Positions 9,036 to 19,116 of a stretch of DNA of 64,000 bases are shown piece after piece. The stretch's first letter is position 1, and each line of letters opens with the position of its first letter. The notes under the pieces were generated by a model. That model was not told the DNA's origin and made no database searches. It saw only the letters and a program-made list of their open reading frames with translations. The stretch spans positions 62,001 to 126,000 of the forward strand of contig NZ_JAKWBF010000011.1 in NCBI RefSeq assembly GCF_022513585.1. The letters are read 5' to 3'. A program made the translations under genes and the position numbers. The DNA comes from Gordonia gummivorans. Lineage in GTDB: Bacteria > Actinomycetota > Actinomycetes > Mycobacteriales > Mycobacteriaceae.

Positions 9036-9770
9036 TCACCCGCGAGGTGACTGGAGTCTCTTGTGGATCGCGTCGGCCGCGGCGAGGAGGTCTGCCGCCC
9101 ACCGGGCGCCCGGGCGTCGGCCCATCCGGTCGATCGGACCCGACACCGAGATGGCGGCGACGACGTCCCCGCCGGCGTCGCGCACCGGCGCCGACACGCT
9201 GGCGACGCCTGCGGCACGTTCTCCTGCGCTCTGTGCCCATCCCCGACGACGGATCTCGTGCAGGGCCCGTTCGCTGAACACGCTGTCGTGCACCAGGGCT
9301 CGCTGGGTCGCCGGGTCGGCCCAGGCGAGCAGCACCTTGGCCGCCGATCCGGCACTCATCGGGAACCGGGTGCCCACCGGGACCGTGTCCCGAAGTCCCG
9401 TAGGCGGTTCCATCGCCGCGACACACACGCGTTCGGCACCTTCGCGGCGATAGACCTGGACCGATTCGCCGGTGATGTCACGCAGTCGCGGGAGCACCAT
9501 GAGGGCGGCCTCGGTCACCGGATCGTGGGCCGACGCCGCGAGCTCTCCGAGCGCCGGTCCCGGTTGCCACCGTCCGGAACTGTCGCGGGCCAGGAACCGG
9601 TGCGCTTCGAGGCCGACGGCCAGCCGGTGCGCGGTCGCGCGGGGGAGTCCGGTGTGCGCACAGAGTTCGGTGAGATTGCATGGCGCCTCGGCGATCGCGT
9701 GCAGAACCGCGACCGACTTGTCGAGTACTCCGATTCCGCTGCTGACCGGAGATGCGCTATCATTTCCCAT
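9036..9770 (-). CDS. IclR-family regulator, NdgR/LtbR-like
   Basis: A 244-residue regulator. The N-terminal winged helix-turn-helix (about 14-75) contains LTELCAHTGLPRATAHRL. The C-terminal IclR effector domain (about 85-240) includes SAGSAAKVLLAW and ISVSGP. It is divergent from leuCD, the conserved position of NdgR (Streptomyces) and LtbR (Corynebacterium), which control leuCD in response to branched-chain amino acids, so control of leuCD and itself is likely. The ATG is six bases from a TAGTAT -10 element overlapped by a near-palindrome. A 6-bp hairpin (9032-9049) covers the stop codon. Confidence 0.88.
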   Translation of the reverse strand: MGNDSASPVSSGIGVLDKSVAVLHAIAEAPCNLTELCAHTGLPRATAHRLAVGLEAHRFLARDSSGRWQPGPALGELAASAHDPVTEAALMVLPRLRDITGESVQVYRREGAERVCVAAMEPPTGLRDTVPVGTRFPMSAGSAAKVLLAWADPATQRALVHDSVFSERALHEIRRRGWAQSAGERAAGVASVSAPVRDAGGDVVAAISVSGPIDRMGRRPGARWAADLLAAADAIHKRLQSPRG

Positions 9771-9771
9771 A

Positions 9772-9789
9772 GGACGATACTATCCGTCC
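9772..9789. promoter_or_regulatory. Candidate operator over the -10 of the IclR gene
   Basis: GGACGATACTATCCGTCC is a near-perfect inverted repeat with one extra C. It contains the minus-strand TAGTAT (9777-9782), six bases from the regulator's start codon. This is a natural autoregulatory site and is also within 117 bases of leuC. Confidence 0.45.
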
Positions 9790-9888
9790 AAATACTGAGA
9801 TGTCCACGTTGGCGATGTTCACGTTGACGAGACATCCGGTGAGAACTCCAGATAGCCCCAGTAGTTCACGAGATAGACGAGTGCAGCC

Positions 9889-11325
9889 ATGAGTAACAGC
9901 CCAGCCCAGCCGCGTACTCTCGCCGAGAAGGTGTGGCAAGACCACGTTGTGGTGCCCGGTGACACCGATGCATCCGGCGCGAAGAATCCCGACCTCATCT
10001 ACATCGACCTGCATCTCGTGCACGAGGTGACGAGTCCGCAGGCCTTCGAGGGGCTCCGCCTTGCCGGGCGTCCGGTGCGCCGCCCCGATCTGACGATCGC
10101 CACCGAGGATCACAACGTCCCGACCCTCGACATCTTCAAGCCGATCGCCGACGAGGTGTCGCGTACACAGGTGGAGACCCTCCGCCACAACTGCGAAGAG
10201 TTCGGTATCCGGTTGCATCCCATGGGCGATGCCGAGCAGGGCATCGTGCATGTCGTCGGTCCGCAGCTCGGTCTGACCCAGCCGGGGATGACGGTCGTGT
10301 GCGGTGACAGCCATACCTCGACGCACGGTGCGTTCGGTGCGCTGGCGATGGGAATCGGCACATCCGAGGTGGAACACGTTCTGGCAACCCAGACTCTGTC
10401 GCTGCGGCCGTTCCGCACCATGGCGATCACCGTCGACGGCGAACTACCCCACGGTGTGACGAGCAAGGACCTGATCTTGGCCGTCATTGCCAAGATCGGC
10501 ACCGGTGGCGGGCAGGGCTACGTCTTGGAATACCGCGGCGCAGCCATCGAGAAGCTGTCGATGGAAGCCCGAATGACCATATGCAACATGTCGATCGAGG
10601 CCGGCGCGCGTGCCGGGATGATCGCACCCGACCAGGTGACCTATGACTTCCTGAAGGACCGTCCAAATGCGCCGACCGGTGCGGAATGGGATGCCGCAGT
10701 GGAGTATTGGGACAGTCTGCGCACCGACGAAGGTGCCGAGTTCGACGCCGAGGTGCACATCGACGCGTCCGCGTTGAGCCCGTTCGTGACCTGGGGGACC
10801 AACCCCGGCCAGGGTGCTCCGCTCGGTTCGGTGGTCCCGGACCCGGCCGACATGGGTGACGAGACCGCGGCGAGCTCGGCCTCGAAGGCGTTGGAGTACA
10901 TGGATCTGCGTCCCGGCATGCCGCTGCGCGACATCAAGGTCGACACCGTGTTCGTCGGTTCGTGCACCAATGGCCGGATCGAGGATCTGCGGGCGGTGGC
11001 CGGCATCCTGAAGGGCCGCAAGATCGCCGACGGGATGCGCATGCTGATCGTGCCAGGATCGATGCGCGTGCGGGCACAGGCCGAAGACGAAGGGCTCGGC
11101 GAGATCTTTGTCGGCGCGGGCGCCGAGTGGCGGCAGGCGGGATGCTCGATGTGCCTTGGCATGAACCCCGATCAGCTGTCGCCGGGGGAACGCTGCGCCT
11201 CGACGTCGAACCGCAATTTCGAAGGACGGCAGGGCAAAGGCGGCCGGACGCACCTCGTTTCGCCTGCGGTGGCAGCGGCCACCGCGGTCCGCGGAACTCT
11301 CTCGTCTCCCGCCGACCTGTCCTGA
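9889..11325 (+). CDS. leuC: 3-isopropylmalate dehydratase large subunit
   Basis: Aconitase-family subunit of 478 residues that, with LeuD, isomerises 2-isopropylmalate to 3-isopropylmalate. The [4Fe-4S] ligands are Cys359 (GSCTNGR), Cys419 and Cys422 (CSMC). [12 protein letters not shown] and the conserved N-terminal WQDHVV segment are intact. leuD follows after 41 bases. The divergent IclR gene is the likely regulator. The ribosome-binding site is weak. Confidence 0.96.
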   Translation: MSNSPAQPRTLAEKVWQDHVVVPGDTDASGAKNPDLIYIDLHLVHEVTSPQAFEGLRLAGRPVRRPDLTIATEDHNVPTLDIFKPIADEVSRTQVETLRHNCEEFGIRLHPMGDAEQGIVHVVGPQLGLTQPGMTVVCGDSHTSTHGAFGALAMGIGTSEVEHVLATQTLSLRPFRTMAITVDGELPHGVTSKDLILAVIAKIGTGGGQGYVLEYRGAAIEKLSMEARMTICNMSIEAGARAGMIAPDQVTYDFLKDRPNAPTGAEWDAAVEYWDSLRTDEGAEFDAEVHIDASALSPFVTWGTNPGQGAPLGSVVPDPADMGDETAASSASKALEYMDLRPGMPLRDIKVDTVFVGSCTNGRIEDLRAVAGILKGRKIADGMRMLIVPGSMRVRAQAEDEGLGEIFVGAGAEWRQAGCSMCLGMNPDQLSPGERCASTSNRNFEGRQGKGGRTHLVSPAVAAATAVRGTLSSPADLS

Positions 11326-11366
11326 CCAGATCCCACAACGTCCCTCACCACACCAAAGGCCTCTCG

Positions 11367-11960
11367 ATGCAACCTTTCACCGAACACACAGGAATCGGCG
11401 TTCCCCTGCGCCGCAGCAACGTCGACACCGACCAGATCATCCCGGCCGTCTACCTGAAGCGGGTGACCCGCACGGGCTTTGAGGACGGACTCTTCGCCGG
11501 ATGGCGTGCCGATCCCGACTTCATCCTCAACAACGAGCCGTGGAGTCGCGGTTCGGTTCTCGTCGCCGGTCCCGACTTCGGCACCGGGTCGTCGCGCGAG
11601 CACGCCGTCTGGGCACTGTCGGACTTCGGGTTTCGGGTGGTGATCTCGTCGCGGTTCGCCGACATCTTCCGCGGCAACGCCGGGAAGGCCGGATTGGTTG
11701 CCGCGCAGGTCGAGCAGTCCGACGTCGAGTTGCTGTGGAAGCGTCTCGACGAGCAGCCGGGTCTGGAAGTGACGGTGAGCCTTGTCGATAAGACCGTCAC
11801 CGCTGCAGACCTCGTGGTGCCGTTGGCAATTGATGACTACACGCGGTGGCGTCTGATGGAAGGTCTCGACGACATCGGGCTGACATTGCGCCAGGTAGAA
11901 GCGATTTCCGACTACGAGGCCACTCGTCCCGCCTTCAAACCGGTCACGCTTCCGGCCTGA
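11367..11960 (+). CDS. leuD: 3-isopropylmalate dehydratase small subunit
   Basis: Swivel-domain subunit of 197 residues that completes the active site of LeuCD. The start at 11367 ([16 protein letters not shown]) matches the family; the reading frame stays open further upstream inside leuC, but that part is not coding. [13 protein letters not shown] and [16 protein letters not shown] are family signatures. AAAGG lies upstream. A short 5-bp hairpin near 11988-12001 may weakly separate it from hupB. Confidence 0.95.
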   Translation: MQPFTEHTGIGVPLRRSNVDTDQIIPAVYLKRVTRTGFEDGLFAGWRADPDFILNNEPWSRGSVLVAGPDFGTGSSREHAVWALSDFGFRVVISSRFADIFRGNAGKAGLVAAQVEQSDVELLWKRLDEQPGLEVTVSLVDKTVTAADLVVPLAIDDYTRWRLMEGLDDIGLTLRQVEAISDYEATRPAFKPVTLPA

Positions 11961-12137
11961 TTTCGGACCGCTTCCCAAACCCCATATCCCCGTTCGGGGA
12001 GATGACGGCCATCACTATCGATTTCGCAACATGCCCGTCTAATTGGCGTGGAAGATGGACGTTTTCGAATTCGTTGTTTACCGTGTGGTGGTAGCTGGCC
12101 AAAAAAGCGTGGTCAGAACAGCTTGCGGAGGTAATCA

Positions 12138-12728
12138 ATGAACAAGGCAGAGCTCATCGATGAGCTGACCAAGAAGCTCGACGCGGATCGCAAGACTGCG
12201 ACCGAAGCCGTCGAGCTCGTGGTGGACACGATCGTTCGGGCGGTGAACAAGGGTGAGAGCGTGACCATCACCGGGTTCGGCGTCTTCGAGAAGCGGCGGC
12301 GCGCACCGCGTGTGGCCCGCAACCCGCGTACCGGCGAGACCGTGAAGGTGCGGGCGACGTCCGTTCCGGCGTTCCGTCCGGGCGCTCAGTTCAAGGCCGT
12401 CGTCGCCGGCAAGCAGAAGCTCGCTGCGTCCGGCCCGGCCGTCAAGCGCGGTAGCGGCGCAACCGCTCCGGCCAAGAAGGCCGCACCGGCCAAGCGCGCC
12501 ACCGCAGCCAAGAAGGCCACTCCGGCCAAGAAGGCTGCTCCGGCAAAGAAGGCCACCGCAGCCAAGAAGGCTCCCGCCAAGAAGGCAGCGCCCGCCAAGA
12601 AGGCCACCGCAGCCAAGAAGGCTCCCGCCAAGAAGGCGCCGGCCAAGAAGGCTGCTCCGGCAAAGAAGGCCACCGCAGCCAAGAAGGCTCCGGCCAAGAA
12701 GGCCCCGGCCAAGCGCACTCGTCGCTGA
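12138..12728 (+). CDS. hupB: Histone-like HU protein with Lys-rich C-terminal tail
   Basis: Nucleoid protein of 196 residues. The HU fold (about 1-92) starts [19 protein letters not shown], and the DNA-binding arm includes [11 protein letters not shown]. The second half is a low-complexity tail of [12 protein letters not shown] units, like the PAKKA tail of mycobacterial HupB/Hlp. The tail DNA (about 12460-12720) is a run of imperfect repeats, prone to length change and to strong antisense open frames. GGAGGT sits seven bases before the ATG. It is monocistronic with its own terminator. Confidence 0.96.
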   Translation: MNKAELIDELTKKLDADRKTATEAVELVVDTIVRAVNKGESVTITGFGVFEKRRRAPRVARNPRTGETVKVRATSVPAFRPGAQFKAVVAGKQKLAASGPAVKRGSGATAPAKKAAPAKRATAAKKATPAKKAAPAKKATAAKKAPAKKAAPAKKATAAKKAPAKKAPAKKAAPAKKATAAKKAPAKKAPAKRTRR

Positions 12729-12748
12729 GTAGCTTCGCACCCAACCCC

Positions 12749-12787
12749 GTTCAGCCCTCGACGTACTTCCCCCGTCGAGGGCTGAAC
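12749..12787. terminator. Bidirectional terminator between hupB and mutT1
   Basis: A perfect 15-bp stem (12749-12763 with 12773-12787) with a 9-nt loop sits between convergent genes. Confidence 0.88.
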
Positions 12788-12822
12788 TGTATGCCGAGCA
12801 AGACCGCCCCGTCAGGGCATCG

Positions 12823-13725
12823 CTACAACGGCATGGGCAGCGGACTCGAGATGTGGTCGGCGGCGACGAGCCGACCGTCGTGCGCCGACACGACCCACAC
12901 GCTTCCCTTGCGGTTCCGCGCCGCGGGTAGCCGGATGCCGTCGCGATCGGCCCACCATGCCATCAACGGCGGAATGACCTTGCCCTGACTGCAGACCGCG
13001 TGCACATGGTCGAGGTCGGCGGCGATCTCCCGGATCCGGCGGTGCGCGGGTTTCGGTTCCGACCGGTATGACTCCTCCGACAGCGTCGGCTCGTTTTCGA
13101 TCGCGGTGTCGAGGAATGACGCGAACGGTTCGACGGTTTGTCGGCAGCGGACCCGATCGGCGGCATGCACCCGAGTGGCGCCGAATGCGCTCAGCAATCC
13201 GACCAGTGCGTCGGCCTGCTTGCGCCCCTCCGAGTCGAGAGGACGCAGCCGGTCGTCGCCGCGGTAGCGCGATCGCCGTCCCGCCTTGGCATGTCGTACC
13301 AGCAGCAGAGTGTGCAGGTCGGCCGGCAGTCGGGTGAACTCGCGCAGGATCTTGCGATCGAGTGCATAGCTGAGTTGATTCTCCGCCTTGTCGACGTCGA
13401 GCCAGCGCAGTTTGTCGACCTCGCCGTTGGCGGCGAACTCGCCGTCGATGACCGGTGCCGACCAATACCGGACGTGTTTGCGTGAGTGATCGAGGTCGTA
13501 GCTGACGTCGCGGAGGTGTCGGCCGAGTCGAACGTTGAAGCCCGTCTCCTCGGCGATCTCCCGGACCGCGGTGTCCACAAGGGTTTCGCCGGTTTCGGCC
13601 TTGCCCTTCGGCAGGGTCCAGTCGTCATAGCGGGGCCGGTGCACGATTGCGACTTCTACCGAGTCGGAGGTCGCGCGCCACACGACGCCGCCGGCGGCCC
13701 ACACGGATTTCACTGTCTTCGACAT
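12823..13725 (-). CDS. mutT1: MutT1-type Nudix hydrolase fused to a histidine phosphatase
   Basis: A 300-residue two-domain enzyme. The N-terminal Nudix domain has the full box at residues 41-63 (G-x5-E-x7-REIAEETGF). The C-terminal histidine-phosphatase domain begins at LLLVRHAKAG (Arg144-His145). Mycobacterial MutT1 has this architecture and hydrolyses 8-oxo-(d)GTP and diadenosine polyphosphates, so nucleotide-pool sanitation is likely. It lies 45 bases downstream of ppk on the same strand, as in mycobacteria, and has its own leaderless-type -10 element. Confidence 0.92.
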   Translation of the reverse strand: MSKTVKSVWAAGGVVWRATSDSVEVAIVHRPRYDDWTLPKGKAETGETLVDTAVREIAEETGFNVRLGRHLRDVSYDLDHSRKHVRYWSAPVIDGEFAANGEVDKLRWLDVDKAENQLSYALDRKILREFTRLPADLHTLLLVRHAKAGRRSRYRGDDRLRPLDSEGRKQADALVGLLSAFGATRVHAADRVRCRQTVEPFASFLDTAIENEPTLSEESYRSEPKPAHRRIREIAADLDHVHAVCSQGKVIPPLMAWWADRDGIRLPAARNRKGSVWVVSAHDGRLVAADHISSPLPMPL

Positions 13726-13733
13726 CGGGAGCG

Positions 13734-13739
13734 ATCCTA
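13734..13739 (-). promoter_or_regulatory. Leaderless-type -10 element of mutT1
   Basis: On the minus strand TAGGAT lies eight bases before the ATG at 13725. Confidence 0.4.
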
Positions 13740-13770
13740 GAGCGTCGAGGTTACGAAAAGGTGCTGCCCG

Positions 13771-16005
13771 TCATGACCCGATGTCCGGACGTCGGCGATT
13801 GCGGCGCATCATCTCTCGCTGATGGTCGCGAACGTCTTCGCCGGCGGCGGGTGATGCCACCCAGCTTCCGTCGGACTTGAGTATCCAGCAGCGCGTGCGT
13901 GGATCCAGTGCGGAGGCGAACATCTCACCCAGTTCGGCGGTGAGTCGATGATCACGCACCTGCGCCATGACCTCGACGCGACGATCGAGGTTGCGATGCA
14001 TCATGTCGGCGCTGCCGATCCAGTACTCGTCCTGCGCACCGAAATACAGGATTCGCGAGTGCTCGAGGAATTGGCCCAAGATGGATCGGACGACCACGTT
14101 GTCGCTGATGCCCTCCATCCCCGGCCGCAGCGCGCAGATTCCGCGCACCACGATCTCGACGGGAACGCCATTCTGCGATGCCCGATAGAGGGCGTCGATC
14201 ACTTGCTCATCGACGAGTGCATTGGCCTTCACCTGCACCCGCGCCTGCGGGTTGCCCTCGCGGTGCAGTTCGATCTCCCGATTGATGCGGGCGATGATGC
14301 CTGCCCGAATCCCGTGCGGCGCAACCAAGATGTTGCGGTACTCCTTCTTGCGGGAGTAGCCGGTGAGGGTATTGAAGAGATCGGTCAGATCCGCGCCGAT
14401 GTCCGGGGATGCCGTCAGCAGACCCACATCCTCGTACAGGCGAGCGGTTTTCGGGTTGTAGTTGCCGGTGCCGATGTGGCAATACCGCTTGATGGACGAG
14501 CCCTCGCGACGCACCACGAGACAGGTCTTGCAGTGGGTCTTGAGGCCGACGAGGCCGTAGACCACGTGGACTCCGGCCTGCTCGAGCTGACGTGCCCACT
14601 TGATGTTGGCCTGCTCGTCGAACCTCGCCTTGATCTCCACGAGCGCCACGACCTGCTTACCGGCCTCGGCCGCGTCGATCAGCGCATTGACGATGGGCGA
14701 GTCGCCCGACGTGCGGTACAGGGTCTGTTTGATGGCAAGAACCTGCGGGTCGGCGGCGGCCTGTTCGATGAAGCGCTGCACGCTCGTCGAGAACGAGTCG
14801 TAGGGGTGATGCACCAGCACGTCACCCTCGCGCAAGGTCGAGAAGACACTCTTCGGGGTTTCGCGCTCCCCGAAGGCGGGATGCGTCGCCGGGACGAACG
14901 GACGGTCCTTGAGATGCGGCCGGTCGAGTGCGTTGACCTCGAACAGCGACGACAGGTCGAGGAGACCGGGTACCTGGATGACATCTGCGGGATTGACGTC
15001 GAGCTCGCGCAGCAGCAACTCGAGCATGTGCTCGCTCATGTCGTCGGCGACCTCGAGGCGCACCGGGGAGCCGAAGCGCCTGCGCGCGAGTTCCCGCTCG
15101 AGGGCCTGGAGAAGATCCTCGTCGCGATCCTCCTCGACCTCGAAGTCCGCATTGCGGGTGATCCGGAAGGCATGGTGCTCAACGATTTCCATGCCAGGGA
15201 AGAGGTGTTCGAGGTTCGCCGCGATCAGATTCTCCATGGGCAGGAACACCACGGTGCGCTTCTGTTCCTTGCCTTCCCCGGTCGGCCGCGGCAGGAGTTG
15301 ATCCACGCGCACAAAGCGATTCACGTTGTCGGGCACCTTGACGCGCGCAAAGTGTTCGCCGCTCTCGGCATCTTCGCGGACCGTCACCGCGAGATTGAGT
15401 GAGAGACCGCTGATGTAAGGGAACGGGTGCGCGGGATCGACGGCGAGCGGGGTGAGGACAGGAAAGACCTCGTCGTGGAAGTGTTCCACCATTCGGCGCT
15501 GCTGCTCGTCGGTCAGGTCCGACCAGCCGACCACGTGAATGTCGTTCTCCGCCAACGCCGGCCGCACCGAGTCCATGAACACGCGGGCGTGCCGGTCGGC
15601 AATGGTCTGGGTGCGGCCCGCGATGCGCAACAACTGCTCTCGGGGCGAGAGTCCGTCGGCGGAGCGTACCGACAGCCCGGTCTCGTCGCGGCGTTTGAGA
15701 CCTGCGACGCGCACCATGAAGAACTCGTCGAGATTCGACGCGAAGATCGCGAGGAACTTCGCACGCTCCAGGAGCGGCATCGAGGTGTCCTCGGCCAGCG
15801 CCAGCACCCGGGAGTTGAAATCGAGCCAACTCAGTTCCCGGTTCAGGTACCGGTCTTCGGGCAGGTCGGCCGACTCGTCGGGGATCAGGGTGGCCGCGGG
15901 CGGCGCGCCTGGTATCGAGGTCGTGACCGTCGGTTCTGTCACATGCGATTCCGGTGTCTGGGTGCCCGAGTCGGGGGAGGCGTCGAAGGCGTCGGCAGGG
16001 CTCAC
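13771..16005 (-). CDS. ppk: Polyphosphate kinase 1
   Basis: A 744-residue PPK1 that reversibly polymerises the gamma-phosphate of ATP into polyphosphate. Order: an Ala/Pro/Thr-rich leader (about 1-48), the N domain starting [14 protein letters not shown], the H domain, and two C-terminal phospholipase-D-like domains. The phosphorylated His is in [10 protein letters not shown] at about residue 510; [11 protein letters not shown] and the C-terminal [14 protein letters not shown] segment are intact. The GTG start is uncertain because the first 48 residues are poorly conserved in type. fbiD lies upstream on the same strand. Confidence 0.95.
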   Translation of the reverse strand: MSPADAFDASPDSGTQTPESHVTEPTVTTSIPGAPPAATLIPDESADLPEDRYLNRELSWLDFNSRVLALAEDTSMPLLERAKFLAIFASNLDEFFMVRVAGLKRRDETGLSVRSADGLSPREQLLRIAGRTQTIADRHARVFMDSVRPALAENDIHVVGWSDLTDEQQRRMVEHFHDEVFPVLTPLAVDPAHPFPYISGLSLNLAVTVREDAESGEHFARVKVPDNVNRFVRVDQLLPRPTGEGKEQKRTVVFLPMENLIAANLEHLFPGMEIVEHHAFRITRNADFEVEEDRDEDLLQALERELARRRFGSPVRLEVADDMSEHMLELLLRELDVNPADVIQVPGLLDLSSLFEVNALDRPHLKDRPFVPATHPAFGERETPKSVFSTLREGDVLVHHPYDSFSTSVQRFIEQAAADPQVLAIKQTLYRTSGDSPIVNALIDAAEAGKQVVALVEIKARFDEQANIKWARQLEQAGVHVVYGLVGLKTHCKTCLVVRREGSSIKRYCHIGTGNYNPKTARLYEDVGLLTASPDIGADLTDLFNTLTGYSRKKEYRNILVAPHGIRAGIIARINREIELHREGNPQARVQVKANALVDEQVIDALYRASQNGVPVEIVVRGICALRPGMEGISDNVVVRSILGQFLEHSRILYFGAQDEYWIGSADMMHRNLDRRVEVMAQVRDHRLTAELGEMFASALDPRTRCWILKSDGSWVASPAAGEDVRDHQREMMRRNRRRPDIGS

Positions 16006-16093
16006 CGGTCAATCATGACTCATCGGCCGAATCTGTGACGCCGGTGGGCGCATCACGCGGTGGGTCGGCGTGAGGCGGGTCGGCGGCGACCCG

Positions 16094-16849
16094 TCAGTCG
16101 GCGGATTCACCCCATGCGCTCAACACAGCGGATGTCTTCGGACCCAAGCCCAGAGCGGCCGCGGCGTCGAGGTCGCCGGCCGTGTCGACGTCGGTCCGCA
16201 GATCGGACCAGCGCAGCCGGTCAGGATCGAGTTCGAGCGCGCCCGCACCCCGGTGCGCGGCCGCCGAACCCGCACCGAAACGGGGCGGATCGACGCACGA
16301 CGGGCGTCGGAGCAACAGCACGGTGCCCGAACCGTCCCGATCGGCGAGCAGGACCTCATCGCAGAGACGATTGCGTGCGACCTGCTCGGCGGCGTCGATC
16401 ACCTCGATGAGACTGGTCGCGCGTGCGGCCGGTAGGTCCGCCTGGATGAGCAGCACCCAATCCGACTCGGGCCAGATCTCCTGCGCGCGGTGTGCTCCGT
16501 CGGCGAATGCACGGTTGAGCCCAGCCACCGGCGTCTCCCGGTCACCTCGGGCCGGTTCGCGCACGCCGCGCACGCCCGCGGCCCGGGCATGCGTCAGGAC
16601 ATCGTTGTCGGGGCTCACCACCAGAATCTGACCCACACCGGCCGACGTCAGAGCCCCGATGGTGTCGAGCAGCATCGCGAGGACAAGGGAACGATGGTCG
16701 GTCACCGACGCGGTGGGAGAGAGCGTCGCAGCGAGACGGGTTTTGGCGTCGCGCAGGTGTTTGACGGCCAGCACCGCCGAAACCCGTCCCGATCGCCGCG
16801 TGCCATCGGCGGCGACGCCGCCGCATGCGCCGGCGGCCCGAGACTCCAT
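16094..16849 (-). CDS. fbiD: FbiD/CofC-type 2-phospholactate/PEP guanylyltransferase
   Basis: A 251-residue nucleotidyltransferase of the CofC family that activates phosphoenolpyruvate (or 2-phospholactate) with GTP early in coenzyme F420 synthesis. The family core runs from VLAVKHLRDAKTRL (about 26-39) through LVVSPDNDVLTHA to IQADLPAA, which holds the metal-binding Asp. The locus equals Rv2983 (FbiD). The start at 16849 is the first Met that avoids a long unlike extension; a downstream GTG (VSAVLAV) would give a more usual length. It is divergent from gpsA. Confidence 0.9.
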   Translation of the reverse strand: MESRAAGACGGVAADGTRRSGRVSAVLAVKHLRDAKTRLAATLSPTASVTDHRSLVLAMLLDTIGALTSAGVGQILVVSPDNDVLTHARAAGVRGVREPARGDRETPVAGLNRAFADGAHRAQEIWPESDWVLLIQADLPAARATSLIEVIDAAEQVARNRLCDEVLLADRDGSGTVLLLRRPSCVDPPRFGAGSAAAHRGAGALELDPDRLRWSDLRTDVDTAGDLDAAAALGLGPKTSAVLSAWGESAD

Positions 16850-16954
16850 CACATTCCTCAGGATACGGCTGGTCCTCCCGGGCCGGTTCCGGGCCGAAGC
16901 ATCGATGGCGAGGGCTAGGGTGATCACCAACACAGGCTCGACGAGAGGACGACA

Positions 16955-17962
16955 GTGCGTGCGGTGGTGATGGGTGCGGGTTCCTGGGGGACCGCGACGG
17001 CAAAGGTTCTCGTCGACGCCGGGACTCCGACGTCGATTTGGGCGCGTCGGGCCGAACTGGCCGACGAGATCAATTCCACCCACACCAACTCCGACTACCT
17101 CGCGGGAATCACCCTGCCCGCCGACCTCGAGGCGTCGAACTCCTACCCGGAACTGCTGGCAGAAGCCGACGTGGTGGTGTGCGCGGTGCCGTCACAATCG
17201 TTGCGCGACAACCTCGCTGCGTGGACCCCTCATCTGCGGAAGGACGCCACGCTGGTGTCCCTGGCCAAGGGGGTGGAGACGAGTACCTTGCTGCGGATGA
17301 GCGAGGTCATCGCCGAGGTCACCGCCTTTCCCGACGAGCAGATCGCGGTCCTGACCGGACCCAATCTGGCGCGTGAGATCGCAGAGGGACAGCCCGCGGC
17401 CACCGTCATCGCGTGCGTCGACGAAGAGCGGGCGGGCCGCCTCCAGAAGGCGTTCGCGACCGGTTACTTCCGGCCGTACACCAACACCGATGTGATCGGC
17501 TGCGAGATCGGTGGTGCCGCCAAGAATGTCATCGCGCTCGCCTGCGGCATGGCCAGCGGTGTGGGATTCGGGCAGAACACCTTGGCGACGATCATCACCC
17601 GTGGGCTGGCCGAGACCATCCGGCTCGCGGTGGCGGTCGGCGCGAAGATCGAAACTCTCGCGGGTCTCGCCGGGATCGGTGATCTGGTGGCGACCTGCTC
17701 GTCGCCGCTGTCGAGGAACCGCACCTTCGGCGCCCGACTGGGCGAGGGGTTGACGATGGAACAGGCGCAGGAGGCGACCCACGGCCAGGTCGCCGAGGGC
17801 GTCAAGTCGTGTACCTCGGTGCGGGCGCTGGCCGAGAAGCATCAGGTCGACATGCCCCTGACAGCTGCGGTGCACAAGGTGTGCCACTCGGGAATGTCCG
17901 TCGGAGATGCGGTGAGCTCGCTGCTCGGGCGGGAGATCAAGCCCGAGATCTACCGTGACTGA
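16955..17962 (+). CDS. gpsA: NAD(P)-dependent glycerol-3-phosphate dehydrogenase
   Basis: A 335-residue enzyme making sn-glycerol-3-phosphate from DHAP for phospholipid synthesis. The N-terminal Rossmann motif is GAGSWGTA (about 8-15). Catalytic Lys is in [12 protein letters not shown] (about 182-193); the substrate region SRNRTFG is intact. The GTG start has GAGAGGA upstream. In M. tuberculosis the next gene is ddlA; here a DUF3515 gene on the opposite strand follows after 19 bases. Confidence 0.95.
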   Translation: MRAVVMGAGSWGTATAKVLVDAGTPTSIWARRAELADEINSTHTNSDYLAGITLPADLEASNSYPELLAEADVVVCAVPSQSLRDNLAAWTPHLRKDATLVSLAKGVETSTLLRMSEVIAEVTAFPDEQIAVLTGPNLAREIAEGQPAATVIACVDEERAGRLQKAFATGYFRPYTNTDVIGCEIGGAAKNVIALACGMASGVGFGQNTLATIITRGLAETIRLAVAVGAKIETLAGLAGIGDLVATCSSPLSRNRTFGARLGEGLTMEQAQEATHGQVAEGVKSCTSVRALAEKHQVDMPLTAAVHKVCHSGMSVGDAVSSLLGREIKPEIYRD

Positions 17963-17981
17963 CGCCGGGAATCACCCGCGC

Positions 17982-18695
17982 TCACCGTGACGGTGCGGGC
18001 GCAAACTCGAGGGGCCCGGGCGGCAGCGTCTTGGCGATCACGCCGGTGATGTCGGTGATGGGGCCGTTGCCTGCGTTGGCGGGCACCCACAGCGCAACAT
18101 ACGGCCGGTGGTCGACGGCGACATATGACTGGCCCTGCCCCTCGATGGTGTCGACGATGAACCACTGAACTGGTTCGGACCCGGGTGCATCGACGACCTG
18201 GAGTTTGCTGCTCGGCGCCAGGTCCGCGGGGCGGGTCACACCGCACCGCAGCGTGAGGTCGTCACCGTCGCCCGAGGCCGGCCAGGTGGCGTTCTGTCCC
18301 CGAACCTCCTTGGCGCCGAACCCGTCGAAGTGTTCGGGAAGGGCGGCCAGGAACTTCTCGCACGCGGGCGCGACTGCGGTGTCGACGGTGTAGTTGTCGA
18401 CAGGTGTCGGGTCGTCGTCCTGATTCAGCGCGGCATAGGTGATGAACCCCACCAGCACCATGATCGGAATCGTGACCAGGGTTGCGATCAGCGCGGGACT
18501 CAGTCGCGGGCCGGAACCGTAGCGCTCGGCCGGGCGGCCCTCGGACGAACGACCGTCGGTGGGTTCCTCGTCCGTCGTGGCCTCGACTGTCGCCCGGTCA
18601 TCCGCCGCGTCGCCGCCACCTGACTTGCCGGTGGCGTCCGTATCCGCGATGTCCGGATCTACCGAACCGCTGTCGTCGGGGCCTGCTGCGTTCAC
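17982..18695 (-). CDS. DUF3515 membrane-anchored protein
   Basis: A 237-residue protein: an acidic, disordered cytoplasmic part (1-60), one transmembrane segment (about 66-90) and an extracytoplasmic DUF3515 domain with two Cys (ACEKFLAALP and LTLRCGV) that may pair. The locus corresponds to Rv2980. Function is unknown. The GTG start lies seven bases from a TACCCT -10 element on the minus strand. Confidence 0.85.
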   Translation of the reverse strand: MNAAGPDDSGSVDPDIADTDATGKSGGGDAADDRATVEATTDEEPTDGRSSEGRPAERYGSGPRLSPALIATLVTIPIMVLVGFITYAALNQDDDPTPVDNYTVDTAVAPACEKFLAALPEHFDGFGAKEVRGQNATWPASGDGDDLTLRCGVTRPADLAPSSKLQVVDAPGSEPVQWFIVDTIEGQGQSYVAVDHRPYVALWVPANAGNGPITDITGVIAKTLPPGPLEFAPAPSR

Positions 18696-18702
18696 TCGGT
18701 AC

Positions 18703-18708
18703 AGGGTA
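18703..18708 (-). promoter_or_regulatory. Leaderless-type -10 element of the DUF3515 gene
   Basis: On the minus strand TACCCT lies seven bases before the GTG at 18695. Confidence 0.4.
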
Positions 18709-18717
18709 GTGCCCGCC

Positions 18718-18963
18718 TCAGCGGGTGCTGCTCACCACCGGGCAGGTGAGGGTGCGCGTGATCCCGTCCACCTTCTGGATCTGCGGGACGACGTCGTCGG
18801 TCAGGTGAGAAGCGTTGGCGGCATCGACCCGGACGATCACGTCGTAAGGACCGCTGACCTCCTCGGACGAGGCGACCCCCGAGATCTCCGCGATGGTCGC
18901 CGCGGCCAGCGCGGCCCGTCCGACCTCGGTCTGGATCAGTATGTATGCCTGAACCACGGCCAT
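18718..18963 (-). CDS. Stand-alone Lrp/AsnC ligand-binding (RAM) domain protein
   Basis: Only 81 residues, corresponding to the C-terminal RAM domain of Lrp/AsnC regulators with no helix-turn-helix. It opens AVVQAYILIQTEVG and contains SGPYDVIVRVDA, the family core. GGAGAGG precedes the ATG. Such single-domain proteins may bind amino acids or oligomerise with full-length Lrp proteins; the role here is unknown. It sits upstream of the DUF3515 gene and divergent from thiL. Confidence 0.85.
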   Translation of the reverse strand: MAVVQAYILIQTEVGRAALAAATIAEISGVASSEEVSGPYDVIVRVDAANASHLTDDVVPQIQKVDGITRTLTCPVVSSTR

Positions 18964-19116
18964 CCTCTCCGTTTATCCACATCGCCGGATCGGGCTGTCG
19001 ACGCCGGCGGCAATGTCGCGCTCGGCGGGAACCGCCCGCCGAGCCAATACACTGTGGCACACATTGTCACCGACAAACCCTTCCACGCGCGACTCAGAGA
19101 GACCGGGTGAACAGAA

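Noticed and set aside
9800-9892. A 30-codon frame ending in TGA that overlaps the leuC ATG, a possible leucine leader peptide
   Set aside because: It has only two Leu codons, weak third-position GC compared with neighbours and no ribosome-binding site; the ATGA overlap alone is not enough.
12135-12740. Gly/Leu/Ala-rich frames on the minus strand opposite hupB
   Set aside because: They are the complement of the HupB repeat tail, with no start signal or independent homology.
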